Source: Paenibacillus xylanexedens
GTDB taxonomy: Bacteria; Bacillota; Bacilli; Paenibacillales; Paenibacillaceae
DNA length: 64,000 nt
Direction: 5' to 3'
Assembly (NCBI RefSeq): GCF_007680605.1
Contig: NZ_VEIO01000010.1
Coordinates: 62,001 to 126,000 of the forward strand
Part shown: in pieces, positions 42,811 to 53,570 of the stretch
Position numbering within the stretch: position 1 is the stretch's first letter
Layout: every line of letters starts with the position of its first letter
The notes under the pieces: generated by a model
Database searches by the model: none
The model's input: only the letters and a program-made list of their open reading frames with translations
What the model was told of the DNA's origin: nothing
Program-made: the position numbers and the translations under genes

Positions 42811-43725
42811 ATGTCCATGTTTAATCTGATGAATCGGAACCGAATCAAAGACCCGGTTGGCGACCGTATTTTCATGACCATCAATTATATCTTTCTGATC
42901 GCCATTCTGCTAACGGTGTTCTACCCGCTCTTGTACATCGTCAGCTCCTCGTTTAGCTCGTCACGCGCCGTGACATCCGGTCAGGTGTGGCTGTTCCCGG
43001 TTGATTTTAACATCAAGGCGTACATCTCCATTTTCAAAAGCCAGCAGCTCATGCTCGGGTTTTACAACACGATTATCTACACCGTGGTCGGTACGTTCAT
43101 CAACGTTGCGCTGACGGTTATGCTGGCCTACCCGCTCTCCCGCAAGTCGTTCTACGGACGGGGAGCGATCATCATCTTTATGATGATTACGATGTTTTTT
43201 GACGGGGGTCTGATTCCGACCTACCTGCTGATGAAAGACCTGCACCTGCTGGATACCCGCTGGGCGATGTGGTTGCCCGGGGCGCTCGCTGTGTTCCAGG
43301 TCATCGTGGCTCGCACCTTCTTCCAGTCGTCGATCCCCGAGGAACTTGGTGAAGCTGCCGAGATGGACGGATGCCGGGATATCCGCTACCTGATCAGCGT
43401 GGTGCTACCGCTCTCCAAACCGATTCTGGCAGTCATGACTCTGATGTACGCTGTTGGTCACTGGAATGCCTACTTTGACGCTCTCATTTACCTCCGTTCG
43501 GAGAAGCTGTTCCCGCTACAATATGTGCTTCGTAACTTGCTGATTCTGAATGCGGCTGACCCGGCCATGCTTGCAAATACAAGCCAGCAGATGCGGGATC
43601 AAGGGTTTGAGCAGGTGCTGAAATATGCGCTGATTGTCGTCGCCAGTATTCCGATCCTGATCATGTATCCTTTTGTGCAAAAACACTTCGTCAAAGGGGT
43701 TATGGTCGGTTCACTTAAAGGATAA
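42811..43725 (+). CDS. Oligosaccharide ABC permease, LplC type
   Basis: 304 aa, six membrane segments. The LplC-type start is VGDRIFMTINYIFLIAILLTVFYPLLYIVSSSFSS. The EAA loop at about 181 reads EAAEMDGCRDIRYLISVVLP. It pairs with LplB in the importer. AAAGGAGG precedes the ATG at 42811. Confidence 0.9.
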   Translation: MSMFNLMNRNRIKDPVGDRIFMTINYIFLIAILLTVFYPLLYIVSSSFSSSRAVTSGQVWLFPVDFNIKAYISIFKSQQLMLGFYNTIIYTVVGTFINVALTVMLAYPLSRKSFYGRGAIIIFMMITMFFDGGLIPTYLLMKDLHLLDTRWAMWLPGALAVFQVIVARTFFQSSIPEELGEAAEMDGCRDIRYLISVVLPLSKPILAVMTLMYAVGHWNAYFDALIYLRSEKLFPLQYVLRNLLILNAADPAMLANTSQQMRDQGFEQVLKYALIVVASIPILIMYPFVQKHFVKGVMVGSLKG

Positions 43726-43858
43726 ATGGCAGTCGGCTCTTGAAAGGAGGTGGAGGCACACGCCGGCTTCCGGGATTGATTTTGGAACCTATAGAACCAT
43801 ATTAACCCGTACAGCTTGACCAAAGGTTTGCTGCTATGAATAAAAAGGAGGAGTCAGC

Positions 43859-45493
43859 TTGAGAAAATCCTGGATTTCAATTTTGTGTCTGATTTTCGCT
43901 TCGGTGACAATATTGTCCGCATGCAGTTCATCTGAAAAAGCGGGTACAGGTAGCGAGGGGAGCGGCGAGAGCGGCGGCCCCGTAACGATGACTTTTTTTG
44001 CTCCGCAAGGTAAAGCACCGATGGAAGACAATGAATTCACCAAGTTTATCGAAAAAAAGTTCAACGTGACCTTGAAATGGGACCTGGCCCCGACAGACGC
44101 TTTGCAGGATCGCAGACAATTGCTGCTAGCCAGTGGGGATTATCCCGAAGTGTTCCTGCACGGTAAATTCACCACCTCGGATCTTCAAACCTATGGAAAA
44201 CAAGGCGTGTTCCTCCCGCTTCAAGACCTGATCAAGCAATACGGCCCGAACCTCACCAAAGTGATGGAGGAGAAGCCTTATTTCAAGGATGCCATAACGG
44301 CACCGGACGGTAATATCTATGCATTGCCTATTTTTAATGAATGTTACCACTGTACGTATGCGCAGAAATATTGGATCAACCAAGAGTGGCTGGATAAGGT
44401 GGGGCTTAAAATGCCAACGACGACGGATGAACTGTACACCGTTCTGAAGGCGTTCAAAACCCAAGACCCGAACGGCAACGGCAAAGCCGATGAGATCCCG
44501 CTCACAGGTGCACCGAACAAATATGTGTGGAACGGCAACATCGATGCCTATCTGATGAACAGTTTTATATACAACGATAACGATAAATACCTGATCGTGA
44601 ATGATGGCAAGGTCAGCTTTGCCGCCAACCAGGAAGGATGGAAGAAAGGGCTGGAGTATATGCACAAGCTGTACGCGGATGGCTTGATCGACCCGGCTTC
44701 CTTCACACAGAATGACCAGGCGATTGGTCAACTGGGGAACAAAGAAGGAGATGAGGTGGTAGGTTCCATTACAACGGCACTGGTGAGCTATCTGGTGAAT
44801 ACGTATGACAAAAAAATTACCCGTCACCAGCACTGGGAGATCGTGCCCCCACTCAAAGGGCCGGATGGTGTGCAGACGACTGGAGCAACGCAAAGTGTAG
44901 GTGAGTTTGAATTTGCCATCACGAACAAAGCGACCGAAGCACAACAGATTGCTGCCATTAAAATCGTAGATTACATGTTCAGTGAAGAGGGTGCACTCTA
45001 CGCAGAGTATGGCCCAACAGAGGGTAAGGGCTGGAAGAAAGCGGGCCCGGATGAGAAAAACATCAACGGCGAACCTGCCAAGTACAGCTACTACAACCTG
45101 CCTGAACGTGATCCGAACGTGGTCGTGAACGAAAGCTGGTCACAGATCGGTGCACATGATTTGTCCAACACGTTCCGTAATCTGTTTGCCGAAGGTCAAG
45201 ACCCGCTGTCAGCTGAAGGATACGGTACAAGGCTTGCTCAAGCGACGAAAGTATATGCTCCATACGCTCCGAAGGAAGTATATCCAGCCAACGTATTTAT
45301 TCGTCCAGAGGATACCGAGACCGCAGCTCAATTGACCACTGCAATTAAAGACTATGTGCAGACAAATATGGCTCAGTTCATTATTGGTAGCAAGAGCATT
45401 GATAAAGACTGGGATTCATACGTCAAAGGTTTTGATGGACTTGGATTAAGCAATTATCTGGATATTTATCAGCGTGCAATTGAGAAAAATTGA
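43859..45493 (+). CDS. Lpl/Ytc-type oligosaccharide-binding lipoprotein
   Basis: 544 aa from the TTG at 43859, 5-6 nt after AAAGGAGGAG. Lipoprotein signal: basic MRKS, a hydrophobic core and lipobox LSAC (Cys22). A Ser/Gly linker and a large extracellular solute-binding domain follow (EVFLHGKF, NIYALPIFNECYHCTYAQKYWINQEWLDKVGLK near 145). The size and pattern fit the LipO/YtcQ group that binds long oligosaccharides. It delivers substrate to the two permeases upstream. Confidence 0.9.
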   Translation: MRKSWISILCLIFASVTILSACSSSEKAGTGSEGSGESGGPVTMTFFAPQGKAPMEDNEFTKFIEKKFNVTLKWDLAPTDALQDRRQLLLASGDYPEVFLHGKFTTSDLQTYGKQGVFLPLQDLIKQYGPNLTKVMEEKPYFKDAITAPDGNIYALPIFNECYHCTYAQKYWINQEWLDKVGLKMPTTTDELYTVLKAFKTQDPNGNGKADEIPLTGAPNKYVWNGNIDAYLMNSFIYNDNDKYLIVNDGKVSFAANQEGWKKGLEYMHKLYADGLIDPASFTQNDQAIGQLGNKEGDEVVGSITTALVSYLVNTYDKKITRHQHWEIVPPLKGPDGVQTTGATQSVGEFEFAITNKATEAQQIAAIKIVDYMFSEEGALYAEYGPTEGKGWKKAGPDEKNINGEPAKYSYYNLPERDPNVVVNESWSQIGAHDLSNTFRNLFAEGQDPLSAEGYGTRLAQATKVYAPYAPKEVYPANVFIRPEDTETAAQLTTAIKDYVQTNMAQFIIGSKSIDKDWDSYVKGFDGLGLSNYLDIYQRAIEKN

Positions 45494-45501
45494 TGCAAAA
45501 G

Positions 45502-45540
45502 GACTGTCCCGCCTGTCACCCGTGGCCGGGGCAGTCTTCT
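45502..45540 (+). terminator. Hairpin between binding protein and AraC sensor
   Basis: GACTGTCCC pairs with GGGGCAGTC, followed by TTCTCCT. With no strong T-run it is probably an attenuator that lets some transcription continue into the sensor gene. Confidence 0.55.
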
Positions 45541-45664
45541 CCTATGACAACCCCACGTCATTCGATATAATGAACGCATAATTATGAAAACTTTGTGAAC
45601 AGGGGCACGGCACAAGTGGTTTGTCGTCATGCAACATGAAATGGATTGGTGGGGGGGCGCGGAG

Positions 45665-47890
45665 ATGAACAACAATTGGTTCAGACGTTTGCTGTTATCG
45701 TATTTGCCTATTTTTTTTATTGTGACGACGATTTTATTTTTCATTTTCTTTCAGGTATTCAATGAGCAGAACCGGAGAGAAGCGCTCAAGGCCAATGAAT
45801 TTTTGGCTTCGCAGGTGACACAGTATCTGGATAATTCCTTGCGTTCCATTGATTTCAAGGTGTTGCGCGAGATTTTGACCAACTCTAATCTGAAAAATTA
45901 TTTCTCGGTGTCGGGCGGCGAGGATGTCTATGCCGGCATCCAGGCCGTTAAGGTCATCGATGAATTGAAGATAGAATATCCGCTGATCGACTCAGTCTAC
46001 CTGGTCAGGTACAGCGATAACACTGTTTTTAGCAATGGCAAGGCTGTTCCGATCAACGAATTCACCGATGCAGCCTTTATTGCAGACAGCCGGACGAAGG
46101 ATGAGCAGAAGTGGGTCGGCGCACGGTTATTCAAGGCGTTTCCTTCCCAATCGGCGGAGCGGGTCATTACGATTGTGCGGAATGTCGGGAACGGCAGAGG
46201 TCTTGTAGTGACCAACGTTGAGTTGAATACGCTGCAAAAGTCCATTATGCAGATGTACGACCCTGAATTTACGTTTGTGAACATCTATAACCGATCCGGG
46301 GGAAGTCTCTGGCATGGGGATACGCCTGATGCTGAGATGCTTGCTTCCAAGCCCGCTTCCGCTTCGGGAGAGGTGTTCTCTGAATTCACGTCCAGCTATA
46401 GTGGCTGGAAGGTGCAGACGGGGCTAAATAACGGGAAAATCATCAAGTTTACGTTGCAATTTTATAACATTTGGTTTATTTTCGCTGTCGCTGTTGTGCT
46501 GATCGGGGTTGTATGGGTCGTCTACGTGACGCGAAGAAACTATAAACCAATCCAACAGATTGTCACGTTAATTCAGACTGTATCTTCACAGAAACCGTCA
46601 GCACTAAACTATGGCAAGGAGAATGAATTCCGCTTCATTCATACGACACTGGAGCGCATGATCGACCAGACGAAGCAATATCAGGAGGAGCATGAAGAGA
46701 ATCTGATTTTGCAGAAGAAGGTCTTCTTTCAGGAACTGCTGGAAGGTACGCGGGATTACACATGTCATGAGTTATCTGCCGAGATGAGCAAGTTCAAGCT
46801 ACCGGAATTAGAGCATCGCTGGGCTGTGATGGTGGTGGAGATGGATCGATACGATGTGTTTGTGGATGAGTATCATCAGCAGGATCAAGCCCTCCTGAAA
46901 TTTGTGCTGTCGAGCATTTTGCAGGAAAGTGCAAGGCAAGAAGGTACCGAGGTATGGGCAGAGTGGGTCTCAAGTCAGCGACTGAATGCCATCCTGTGGT
47001 TACCTGAGACGGAACAGTCCGAAGAGACAGAGCAACGCTTGCTCAGCGGTTATCTGAATCAGGTGGGTCAGTATTTGAACTTTACCGTAACCATTGGTGT
47101 GGGCCGGGTTGCTGTGGATATTCGCGGGCTTCGGGCTTCGCTTAAAGAGGCTGTGCATGCCCTGGAGTACAAGGCGGTTCTGGGCACGAATCGGATCATA
47201 CCATGCGGAGATGTACCGAGTTCCACGAATGATGTGTATGAGTTTCTTAAGACCATCTCCTTGCTAGTACAGACGATGCGGCTATCGGACGATATTTGGG
47301 AACAGCATTTTGAAAGGCTGTTTAAGCAGATTCGCGAGTCTGTTCTGTCCCGTCAGGAGATTATGAACACGGTTCAGCTGTTATTCCAGCATTATAATCG
47401 TGAATTTGCCGAGCTTCCGCGTGAATATCAGGAGTCATGGGCGGCGATATTTACGCCATTGTTGCCACGGCTGGAAGGTTGGGAGACGCTGGATGATCTG
47501 CGCGAGCTGTGTCTGGAAGGGTTCCGTGAACTGGCGCGGCAGATGGAGACACTGCAATGCTCTCGTAAACATCGGTCACATATTCTGGAGATTCGCAAAT
47601 ATATCGAAGAGCATTACAACAATCCCGATCTGTCGCTGAATTACCTTAGTGATCTGTTCGATATCAATCCGAAGTATCTGAGCAAGCTTTTCAAAGATGA
47701 GATCGGGGAGAAATTCGTGGATCTGCTTATCAGTCACCGGATCGAAAAAGCCAAACAGCTCATGCAACAGACGGACAAAGCCATTCAGGAGATCAGTGAG
47801 GAAGTGGGCTATACCAACTACAATTCCTTCAACCGCGCTTTTAAAAATGTCGTCGGAATGGCTCCAAGCGACTATCGCAAGGCCATGTAA
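45665..47890 (+). CDS. Membrane-bound AraC sensor-regulator of the Lpl transporter
   Basis: 741 aa from the ATG at 45665; starts further upstream lack a ribosome site. TM1 (about 8-31: LLLSYLPIFFIVTTILFFIFF) and TM2 (about 267-290: WFIFAVAVVLIGVVWVVYVT) flank an extracellular Cache-like sensor. HAMP-like and GGDEF-fold-like middle regions follow. A C-terminal AraC domain (about 637-741) has LSLNYLSDLFDINPKYLSKLFKDE and IQEISEEVGYTNYNSFNRAFK. This one-component membrane regulator type is abundant in Paenibacillus next to LplABC importers. It probably senses the oligosaccharide, or the loaded binding protein, outside and activates the transporter and glycosidase genes. Confidence 0.88.
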   Translation: MNNNWFRRLLLSYLPIFFIVTTILFFIFFQVFNEQNRREALKANEFLASQVTQYLDNSLRSIDFKVLREILTNSNLKNYFSVSGGEDVYAGIQAVKVIDELKIEYPLIDSVYLVRYSDNTVFSNGKAVPINEFTDAAFIADSRTKDEQKWVGARLFKAFPSQSAERVITIVRNVGNGRGLVVTNVELNTLQKSIMQMYDPEFTFVNIYNRSGGSLWHGDTPDAEMLASKPASASGEVFSEFTSSYSGWKVQTGLNNGKIIKFTLQFYNIWFIFAVAVVLIGVVWVVYVTRRNYKPIQQIVTLIQTVSSQKPSALNYGKENEFRFIHTTLERMIDQTKQYQEEHEENLILQKKVFFQELLEGTRDYTCHELSAEMSKFKLPELEHRWAVMVVEMDRYDVFVDEYHQQDQALLKFVLSSILQESARQEGTEVWAEWVSSQRLNAILWLPETEQSEETEQRLLSGYLNQVGQYLNFTVTIGVGRVAVDIRGLRASLKEAVHALEYKAVLGTNRIIPCGDVPSSTNDVYEFLKTISLLVQTMRLSDDIWEQHFERLFKQIRESVLSRQEIMNTVQLLFQHYNREFAELPREYQESWAAIFTPLLPRLEGWETLDDLRELCLEGFRELARQMETLQCSRKHRSHILEIRKYIEEHYNNPDLSLNYLSDLFDINPKYLSKLFKDEIGEKFVDLLISHRIEKAKQLMQQTDKAIQEISEEVGYTNYNSFNRAFKNVVGMAPSDYRKAM

Positions 47891-47933
47891 GGTGCTCGCA
47901 CGACCAATTCACAGGCAGGAGGAGAATGTGCAC

Positions 47934-50261
47934 ATGCAAACGCAAACAGGCTACAAAGATGCATCGCTTCCCATTCAGGAGCGGGTACAGGATCTGCTCG
48001 AACGAATGACCACGGCAGAGAAGATCGGACAGTTGATCCAGCCTATGGGATGGAAAACGTACACGAAAGCGGCAGACGGTACGGTACGGGTAACCGAAGA
48101 GTTCGAGGCGGACATGGCGCTGGGCGGTGTCGGCTCGTTGTATGGTGTACTCAGGGCAGATCCATGGACGGAAGTGACGTTGGAGACAGGTCTGACACCG
48201 CGGCAAGGCGCGGTCGCTACGAATGTGATTCAGCAATATGCGATAGAACATTCCCGGTTAGGCATTCCGATTTTGTTTGGAGAAGAATGCTCCCACGGGC
48301 ATATGGCTATTGGTGCAACGGTCTTTCCTGTACCGATAACGGTAGGTAGCACATGGAATCCAGAGTTATATCGCAGGATGTGCGAGGCGATCGCTGTGGA
48401 AACCCGGAGTCAGGGCGGCGCAGCCACGTATTCTCCGGTACTTGATGTGGTGCGTGACCCGAGATGGGGACGGACGGAGGAATGTTTTGCCGAAGACCCT
48501 TATCTGATCGGTCAGTTCGCTGTAGAAGCCATCTACGGATTGCAGGGAGATCGGCTTGATTCAGACCGGACGGTGGTGGCGACACTTAAACATTTTGCAG
48601 CGTACGGCAGTTCAGAGGGGGGACGTAACGCTGCACCAGTCCATATGGGAATGCGTGAGTTGCATGAAATTGACCTGTTTCCGTTCAAACAAGCAGTGGA
48701 AGCCGGAGCCTGCTCGGTCATGACAGCCTATAACGAGATCGATGGCGTGCCGTGTACGTCCAGTACGTACCTGCTTCATGATCTTTTGCGGGAAGAGTGG
48801 GGGTTTGACGGATTTGTCATTACCGATTTTGGGGCGATCCAGATGCTGGTGAACGGACACAACACGGCAGAGAATGGAGAGCAGGCTGTGGCACAGTCCC
48901 TTCGGGCAGGTGTAGATATGGAGATGTCCGGATTCATGTACCGCAAACATCTGGCACAGGCGCTTGAACAGGGTGTACTGGAAGAGGCAGAAATGAATTT
49001 GGCGGTACGACGGGTGTTGGAGATGAAATTCAGGCTTGGTTTGTTTGAGCAGCCGTATGTTGATCCTGATTTTGCAGAGAAGGTTATCGGGTGTGAGACG
49101 CATGTCGGGCTTGCACGTGAGGTGGCACAAGAGGGAATCGTCCTGTTGAAAAATGAAGACCATTTGCTGCCGCTTGCTACTCAGGCAGCCAAACTGGCTG
49201 TGATCGGGCCGAACGCTAACCATATCTATAACCAGCTTGGAGATTATACCTCGCCGCAGCCAAGAGAGCAGATTGTGACGGTGCTGGATGGTATCACACG
49301 CAAACTCGGTGGGACGGATACTGCTCAGGTGCTGTACGCGCCCGGATGTCGGATCAAGGGTGATTCGAGAGAAGGTTTTGCTCAGGCGCTTGCATGTGCG
49401 GAGCAGGCCGATGTCATCGTTATGGTGATGGGTGGATCGAGTGCTCGTGATTTCGGCGAAGGTACGATTGATCTGCGAACAGGGGCATCCGTGGTGACCG
49501 ACGATCCGTGGAATGACATGGAGTGTGGGGAAGGCATTGACCGTTCTTCGTTGAACCTGATGGGTGTGCAGCTGGAGCTGGTACAGGAAATACATAAACT
49601 GGGGAAACCGGTCGTTGTGGTGTATATTAACGGGCGACCGATTGCCGAACCGTGGATCGACGAGCACATTCCAGCGATTGTAGAAGCATGGTATCCGGGG
49701 CAGGAAGGGGGTAATGCCATCGCAGATGTACTGTTCGGGGATGTGAATCCATCGGGACGACTGACCGTATCCATTCCCAAACATGAAGGTCAGCTTCCCG
49801 TGTACTATCATGCGAAACGGACGCGCGGTAAACGGTATTTGGAGATGGATCTAACGCCGCAATATGCCTTCGGACATGGGCTGAGCTATACGGATTTCAA
49901 GTACGACAATGTTCGAGTGACACCGAAAGTGATTAGACCGGACGAAGAGGCGCAGGTTCAGGTCGAGGTGACGAATGTGGGTGCCGTAGCAGGCAAAGAG
50001 GTCGTGCAGCTGTATATTACCGATGTGTCGGCTTCCGTTACCCGGGCTGAAATCGCCTTGAAAGGTTTCAGCAAAGTCCATCTGGAGCCAGGGGAGACCC
50101 GAACCGTAACGTTTCCTTTGCAAAAAGAACATCTATCACTGATCGACTCCCGTCTCCAGTCTGTGGTAGAACCGGGTGAGTTCAAGCTGATGGTTGGACG
50201 CAGCTCTGTGGACTGGACGGCTTGCAGTCTGCATGTACAACAGGTGGAGGTGAAGGCATGA
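47934..50261 (+). CDS. GH3 beta-glucosidase/xylosidase, standard domain order
   Basis: 775 aa from the ATG at 47934 (GCAGGAGGAG upstream); the frame is open further upstream, but that part lies inside the regulator gene. GH3_N comes first (ERMTTAEKIGQLIQPMGWKTY, ATLKHFAAYG, nucleophile Asp298 in VITDFGAIQ). GH3_C is in the middle (EGIVLLKNEDHLLPLA, EGGNAIADVLFGDVNPSGRL) and an FnIII-like end domain follows (VTNVGAVAGKEVVQLYI). There is no signal peptide. It overlaps the GH38 start by ATGA. It removes non-reducing beta-glucose or xylose from imported oligosaccharides. Confidence 0.9.
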   Translation: MQTQTGYKDASLPIQERVQDLLERMTTAEKIGQLIQPMGWKTYTKAADGTVRVTEEFEADMALGGVGSLYGVLRADPWTEVTLETGLTPRQGAVATNVIQQYAIEHSRLGIPILFGEECSHGHMAIGATVFPVPITVGSTWNPELYRRMCEAIAVETRSQGGAATYSPVLDVVRDPRWGRTEECFAEDPYLIGQFAVEAIYGLQGDRLDSDRTVVATLKHFAAYGSSEGGRNAAPVHMGMRELHEIDLFPFKQAVEAGACSVMTAYNEIDGVPCTSSTYLLHDLLREEWGFDGFVITDFGAIQMLVNGHNTAENGEQAVAQSLRAGVDMEMSGFMYRKHLAQALEQGVLEEAEMNLAVRRVLEMKFRLGLFEQPYVDPDFAEKVIGCETHVGLAREVAQEGIVLLKNEDHLLPLATQAAKLAVIGPNANHIYNQLGDYTSPQPREQIVTVLDGITRKLGGTDTAQVLYAPGCRIKGDSREGFAQALACAEQADVIVMVMGGSSARDFGEGTIDLRTGASVVTDDPWNDMECGEGIDRSSLNLMGVQLELVQEIHKLGKPVVVVYINGRPIAEPWIDEHIPAIVEAWYPGQEGGNAIADVLFGDVNPSGRLTVSIPKHEGQLPVYYHAKRTRGKRYLEMDLTPQYAFGHGLSYTDFKYDNVRVTPKVIRPDEEAQVQVEVTNVGAVAGKEVVQLYITDVSASVTRAEIALKGFSKVHLEPGETRTVTFPLQKEHLSLIDSRLQSVVEPGEFKLMVGRSSVDWTACSLHVQQVEVKA

Positions 50262-53200
50262 TCCGAATCCAGCGGTTTATCGAGGATTTGAAACGGAAGC
50301 AGTGGCTGGAAGTCGTTGAGCTTCCCGAATGGCAGATGAAGCGCGCCCGATATATTCAGCCAGAAGAATACGAATATGAGCAGGGATATGCGTATGGTCT
50401 GGAGCACACATCTGAACAGGAAGGGAACGAGGCGATCCAGCATTCCCTGAATCCATTGAACAGCACACACGGAACGACGTATTTTCTGAGCAAAAGAGTG
50501 CAGATTCCTGAGACGTGGCAGGGTGAGGCTATCGGATTCATTTTCGAAGCGGGTGGGGAAGGGTTGTTGAAGGTCAACGGTGTTCCTTATCACGGGCTGG
50601 ACCGTAACCATACCTTCGTACCTCTTCCAAGAGAACGTGTGGGAATCTCGCCACAGCTGGAGATCGAGCTGTATGATCCCATCCCTGAACCGCATGATCC
50701 CTTGAATCGGCAAGCGGTAATTCAGCCCCCGATTCAGGGGATACGAGCGGCATTGGTGCATGTGAATCAACCGTTGCAGAGCCTGATGTACAGCATAATG
50801 GTACTATCCGAGTCGCTGCAGGCTTTACCGGAGAAGGACTTGAAACGCATAACATTGGTTCGGGCTGTCCATCAGGTGATGGATGAGATGTACCATGATC
50901 CGGGACGCTGGCAGGATGGTGTATGGCTGCATGAGCTGGAGCAGAAAATTGCCCAGACCGTGGAGCGGGAAGACCCCGAGCAATATCGAAGCGGGTTTAT
51001 GCATCTGGTTGGACAGTCTCATATTGATGTGGCTTGGCTCTGGCCTGTGCGGGAAACCGTGCGCAAATCGAGCCGGACGTTCTCTACGATGTGTACGCTA
51101 ATGGATACGTATCCGGATTTTGTGTACTCCCAGAGCCAGCCTCAACTATATGCTTTTGTAAAGGAGCATTATCCCGAGCTGTATGAACGGGTGAAGTCGC
51201 GTATTGCCGAAGGGCGTTGGGAACTGGTTGGTGGCATGTGGGTGGAGCCGGACTTGAATATTCCGAGCGGCGAGTCCCTGGTGCGCCAGGTTTTGTACGG
51301 ACAGCAGTTCTATCAGTCGGAATTTGGCAAACGTTCAAATATTGAATGGCTGCCGGATACGTTTGGATACTGCGCTTCGCTGCCTCAGATTCTGAGGCTT
51401 GCGGACATTCCTTATTTTATGACGACCAAACTAAACTGGAATGATACGAATGTGTTCCCGTATGACCTGTTCGACTGGGTGGGGATTGACGGTACCTCCG
51501 TGCTGTCTTACCTGAATCATGGTGTAAATGAACATACACGTCCCAAGGATGTGCATGAGCACTGGCAGTCCTACAAGCAAAAAGACGTTCATGCGGAGCA
51601 GATGCTGCTCTATGGGCACGGCGATGGTGGCGGCGGTGTGACGAATGAGATGGTGGAGTTTGCAGAGCGTTCCCATCTGATGGCAGGGCAACCTATCAGT
51701 CAATTCAGCACGGCAGGAGCTTTTTTTGAAGGGATTGCAGCGAGTAAGCCAGCACTGCCGAAGTGGCACGGTGACCTGTATCTGGAGCTGCATCGCGGTA
51801 CGTATACCACCCATGCGCGGAATAAACGTAGCAACCGCAAGGCCGAGGTGCTCTATCGCGAAGCAGAAATCTGGAGCCAGTGGGATCAGAATCGCGGCCT
51901 GATGTTGGATCGCAAGGAAGTGCTTGATGAAGGCTGGAAGCTGATCATGCTGAACCAGTTCCATGATATCATTCCCGGTACGTCGATTCCCGAAGTGTAT
52001 GTAACTTCTGCCGAGGAGTATACGAAGGTGTTTGCGCTTGGTGATGACGTGTTACAGGGGTCACTTGAGGCGCTCACGGATAACATTGCAACGAATGAAG
52101 TATCAGGTAAGCCGTACGTTGTATTCAATAGTCTTGGCTGGGAACGAAGCGAAGTGATCTGCATCTCATGTGGAGACGAATCAGCTACATTGGCGGCGTA
52201 TGATCGTCAGGGGAATCGTTTGATTAGCGAGGTAGAGCGGGAAGGGCAAGAAAATGAGGCTCGCCTGCATGTCCATGTTCCTTCGATTCCTGCCTTCGGG
52301 TATATCACCATATGGGTGCGTGAGACAGAAGAAGAAGTAGAACGATATGCAAAGGGAGAAATAGCGGTAACCATAGAACAGGGAACAGATAGAGTATCTG
52401 AAGCGGTAGTAAGAGAGTTAACAACTAAAGCGGACACAATAGCACCAGACGCAATAATACAACTGAAATGCGCAGAACAAGATTCGGCTAAGCTTGAGCA
52501 GATACCTGCATGTTGGGAAACCGGGTTCTACTTGCTTGAATTTAACGATTTGGGTGAGATCACAAGATGGTATGACAAGACCGTAGAGCGTGAATGGTTG
52601 CAACCGGGTGACCGAGCGAATGAGTGGCAATTTTTCCATGACAAACCGACGTACTGGGATGCGTGGGATATTGATCCGCGGTTTGAATCTCAACGGGCAG
52701 GTGCTGTGCAGCTGATCGCCAGAGAGATTGTGCAGCGCGGCTCCGTACAGGATGTACTGCGTTTCCGCTGGAAGCTGCATGATTCCGAGATTAGCCAGGA
52801 TGTAATTTTGTTTCATCACCAGCGGCGCGTTGATTTCAAAACTCGGGTAGACTGGAATGAAAGTCACAAGCTGCTCAAGGTGGCGTTTCCGGCAGATCTG
52901 GTTGCGGCTAAAGCAACCTATGAGATTCCGTTTGGTGCCTTGGAGCGGGCAACGCATAACAATACGAGTTGGGAACGGGCACAATTCGAGGTGTGCGGGC
53001 ATCGTTGGGCTGATCTTTCGGAGGGCAATAGTGGTATCAGTTTGCTGAATGACTGCAAGTATGGCTACGACATTAAGGATCGCACCATTCGTCTTTCGCT
53101 GTTGCGAGCGCCGAAATGGCCGGATGTATATGCCGATCAAGGGCAGCATGACTTCACATATTCGGTGCTACCACATGCAGGAGACTGGCGTCAGGCTAAT

Positions 53201-53548
53201 GTTGTACGGCGTGCGATGGAACTGAATCATCCGGTACAGGTGGTTGCATCCAAACCACATGCGGGTGTAAAACCCTCTGAACACAGCTGGGTACAGTTCC
53301 ATAGTGAACATGTCATTTTGGATACGATCAAGGTGGCCGAGGACGGATCAGGAACGGTACTGCGTTTCTACGAATCAAGCGGAGGCCGTGAAACGGTACA
53401 GGTGCAGTGGAATGAACGAAACGTGAGTGCTTCAATCATTAATCTGCTGGAAGATGAGCTTGCCCCACTCCCTTGCGAGGGGGGAGCTTTTAAACTGACG
53501 TTTAAACCCTATGAAATCAAGTCGGTAAAGCTTGTCTATTTGAGCTGA
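50258..53548 (+). CDS. Second GH38 alpha-mannosidase
   Basis: 1096 aa. The ATG at 50258 overlaps the GH3 stop (ATGA) with GGAGGTGAAG upstream, so the two are coupled. Core motifs: GQSHIDVAWLWPVRE (zinc), nucleophile Asp367 in WLPDTFGYCAS, GHGDGGGGVTNEM, MLNQFHDIIPGTSIPEVY, and C-terminal LKVAFPADLVAAKATYEIPFGALERATHNNTSWERAQFEV. It has the same architecture as the 7.5-10.6 kb enzyme, so they are paralogues. A stretch around 52330-52480 (residues about 690-740) is rich in Glu/Thr and adenine-rich codons unlike the rest; it lies in a loop between beta domains. Cytoplasmic. Confidence 0.93.
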   Translation: MIRIQRFIEDLKRKQWLEVVELPEWQMKRARYIQPEEYEYEQGYAYGLEHTSEQEGNEAIQHSLNPLNSTHGTTYFLSKRVQIPETWQGEAIGFIFEAGGEGLLKVNGVPYHGLDRNHTFVPLPRERVGISPQLEIELYDPIPEPHDPLNRQAVIQPPIQGIRAALVHVNQPLQSLMYSIMVLSESLQALPEKDLKRITLVRAVHQVMDEMYHDPGRWQDGVWLHELEQKIAQTVEREDPEQYRSGFMHLVGQSHIDVAWLWPVRETVRKSSRTFSTMCTLMDTYPDFVYSQSQPQLYAFVKEHYPELYERVKSRIAEGRWELVGGMWVEPDLNIPSGESLVRQVLYGQQFYQSEFGKRSNIEWLPDTFGYCASLPQILRLADIPYFMTTKLNWNDTNVFPYDLFDWVGIDGTSVLSYLNHGVNEHTRPKDVHEHWQSYKQKDVHAEQMLLYGHGDGGGGVTNEMVEFAERSHLMAGQPISQFSTAGAFFEGIAASKPALPKWHGDLYLELHRGTYTTHARNKRSNRKAEVLYREAEIWSQWDQNRGLMLDRKEVLDEGWKLIMLNQFHDIIPGTSIPEVYVTSAEEYTKVFALGDDVLQGSLEALTDNIATNEVSGKPYVVFNSLGWERSEVICISCGDESATLAAYDRQGNRLISEVEREGQENEARLHVHVPSIPAFGYITIWVRETEEEVERYAKGEIAVTIEQGTDRVSEAVVRELTTKADTIAPDAIIQLKCAEQDSAKLEQIPACWETGFYLLEFNDLGEITRWYDKTVEREWLQPGDRANEWQFFHDKPTYWDAWDIDPRFESQRAGAVQLIAREIVQRGSVQDVLRFRWKLHDSEISQDVILFHHQRRVDFKTRVDWNESHKLLKVAFPADLVAAKATYEIPFGALERATHNNTSWERAQFEVCGHRWADLSEGNSGISLLNDCKYGYDIKDRTIRLSLLRAPKWPDVYADQGQHDFTYSVLPHAGDWRQANVVRRAMELNHPVQVVASKPHAGVKPSEHSWVQFHSEHVILDTIKVAEDGSGTVLRFYESSGGRETVQVQWNERNVSASIINLLEDELAPLPCEGGAFKLTFKPYEIKSVKLVYLS

Positions 53549-53570
53549 TACCATTTAAGTTGAACTATTC

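Noticed and set aside
48612..49811. 399-codon minus-strand frame opposite GH3
   Set aside because: Antisense to conserved GH3 motifs, His/Arg-rich, no ribosome site.
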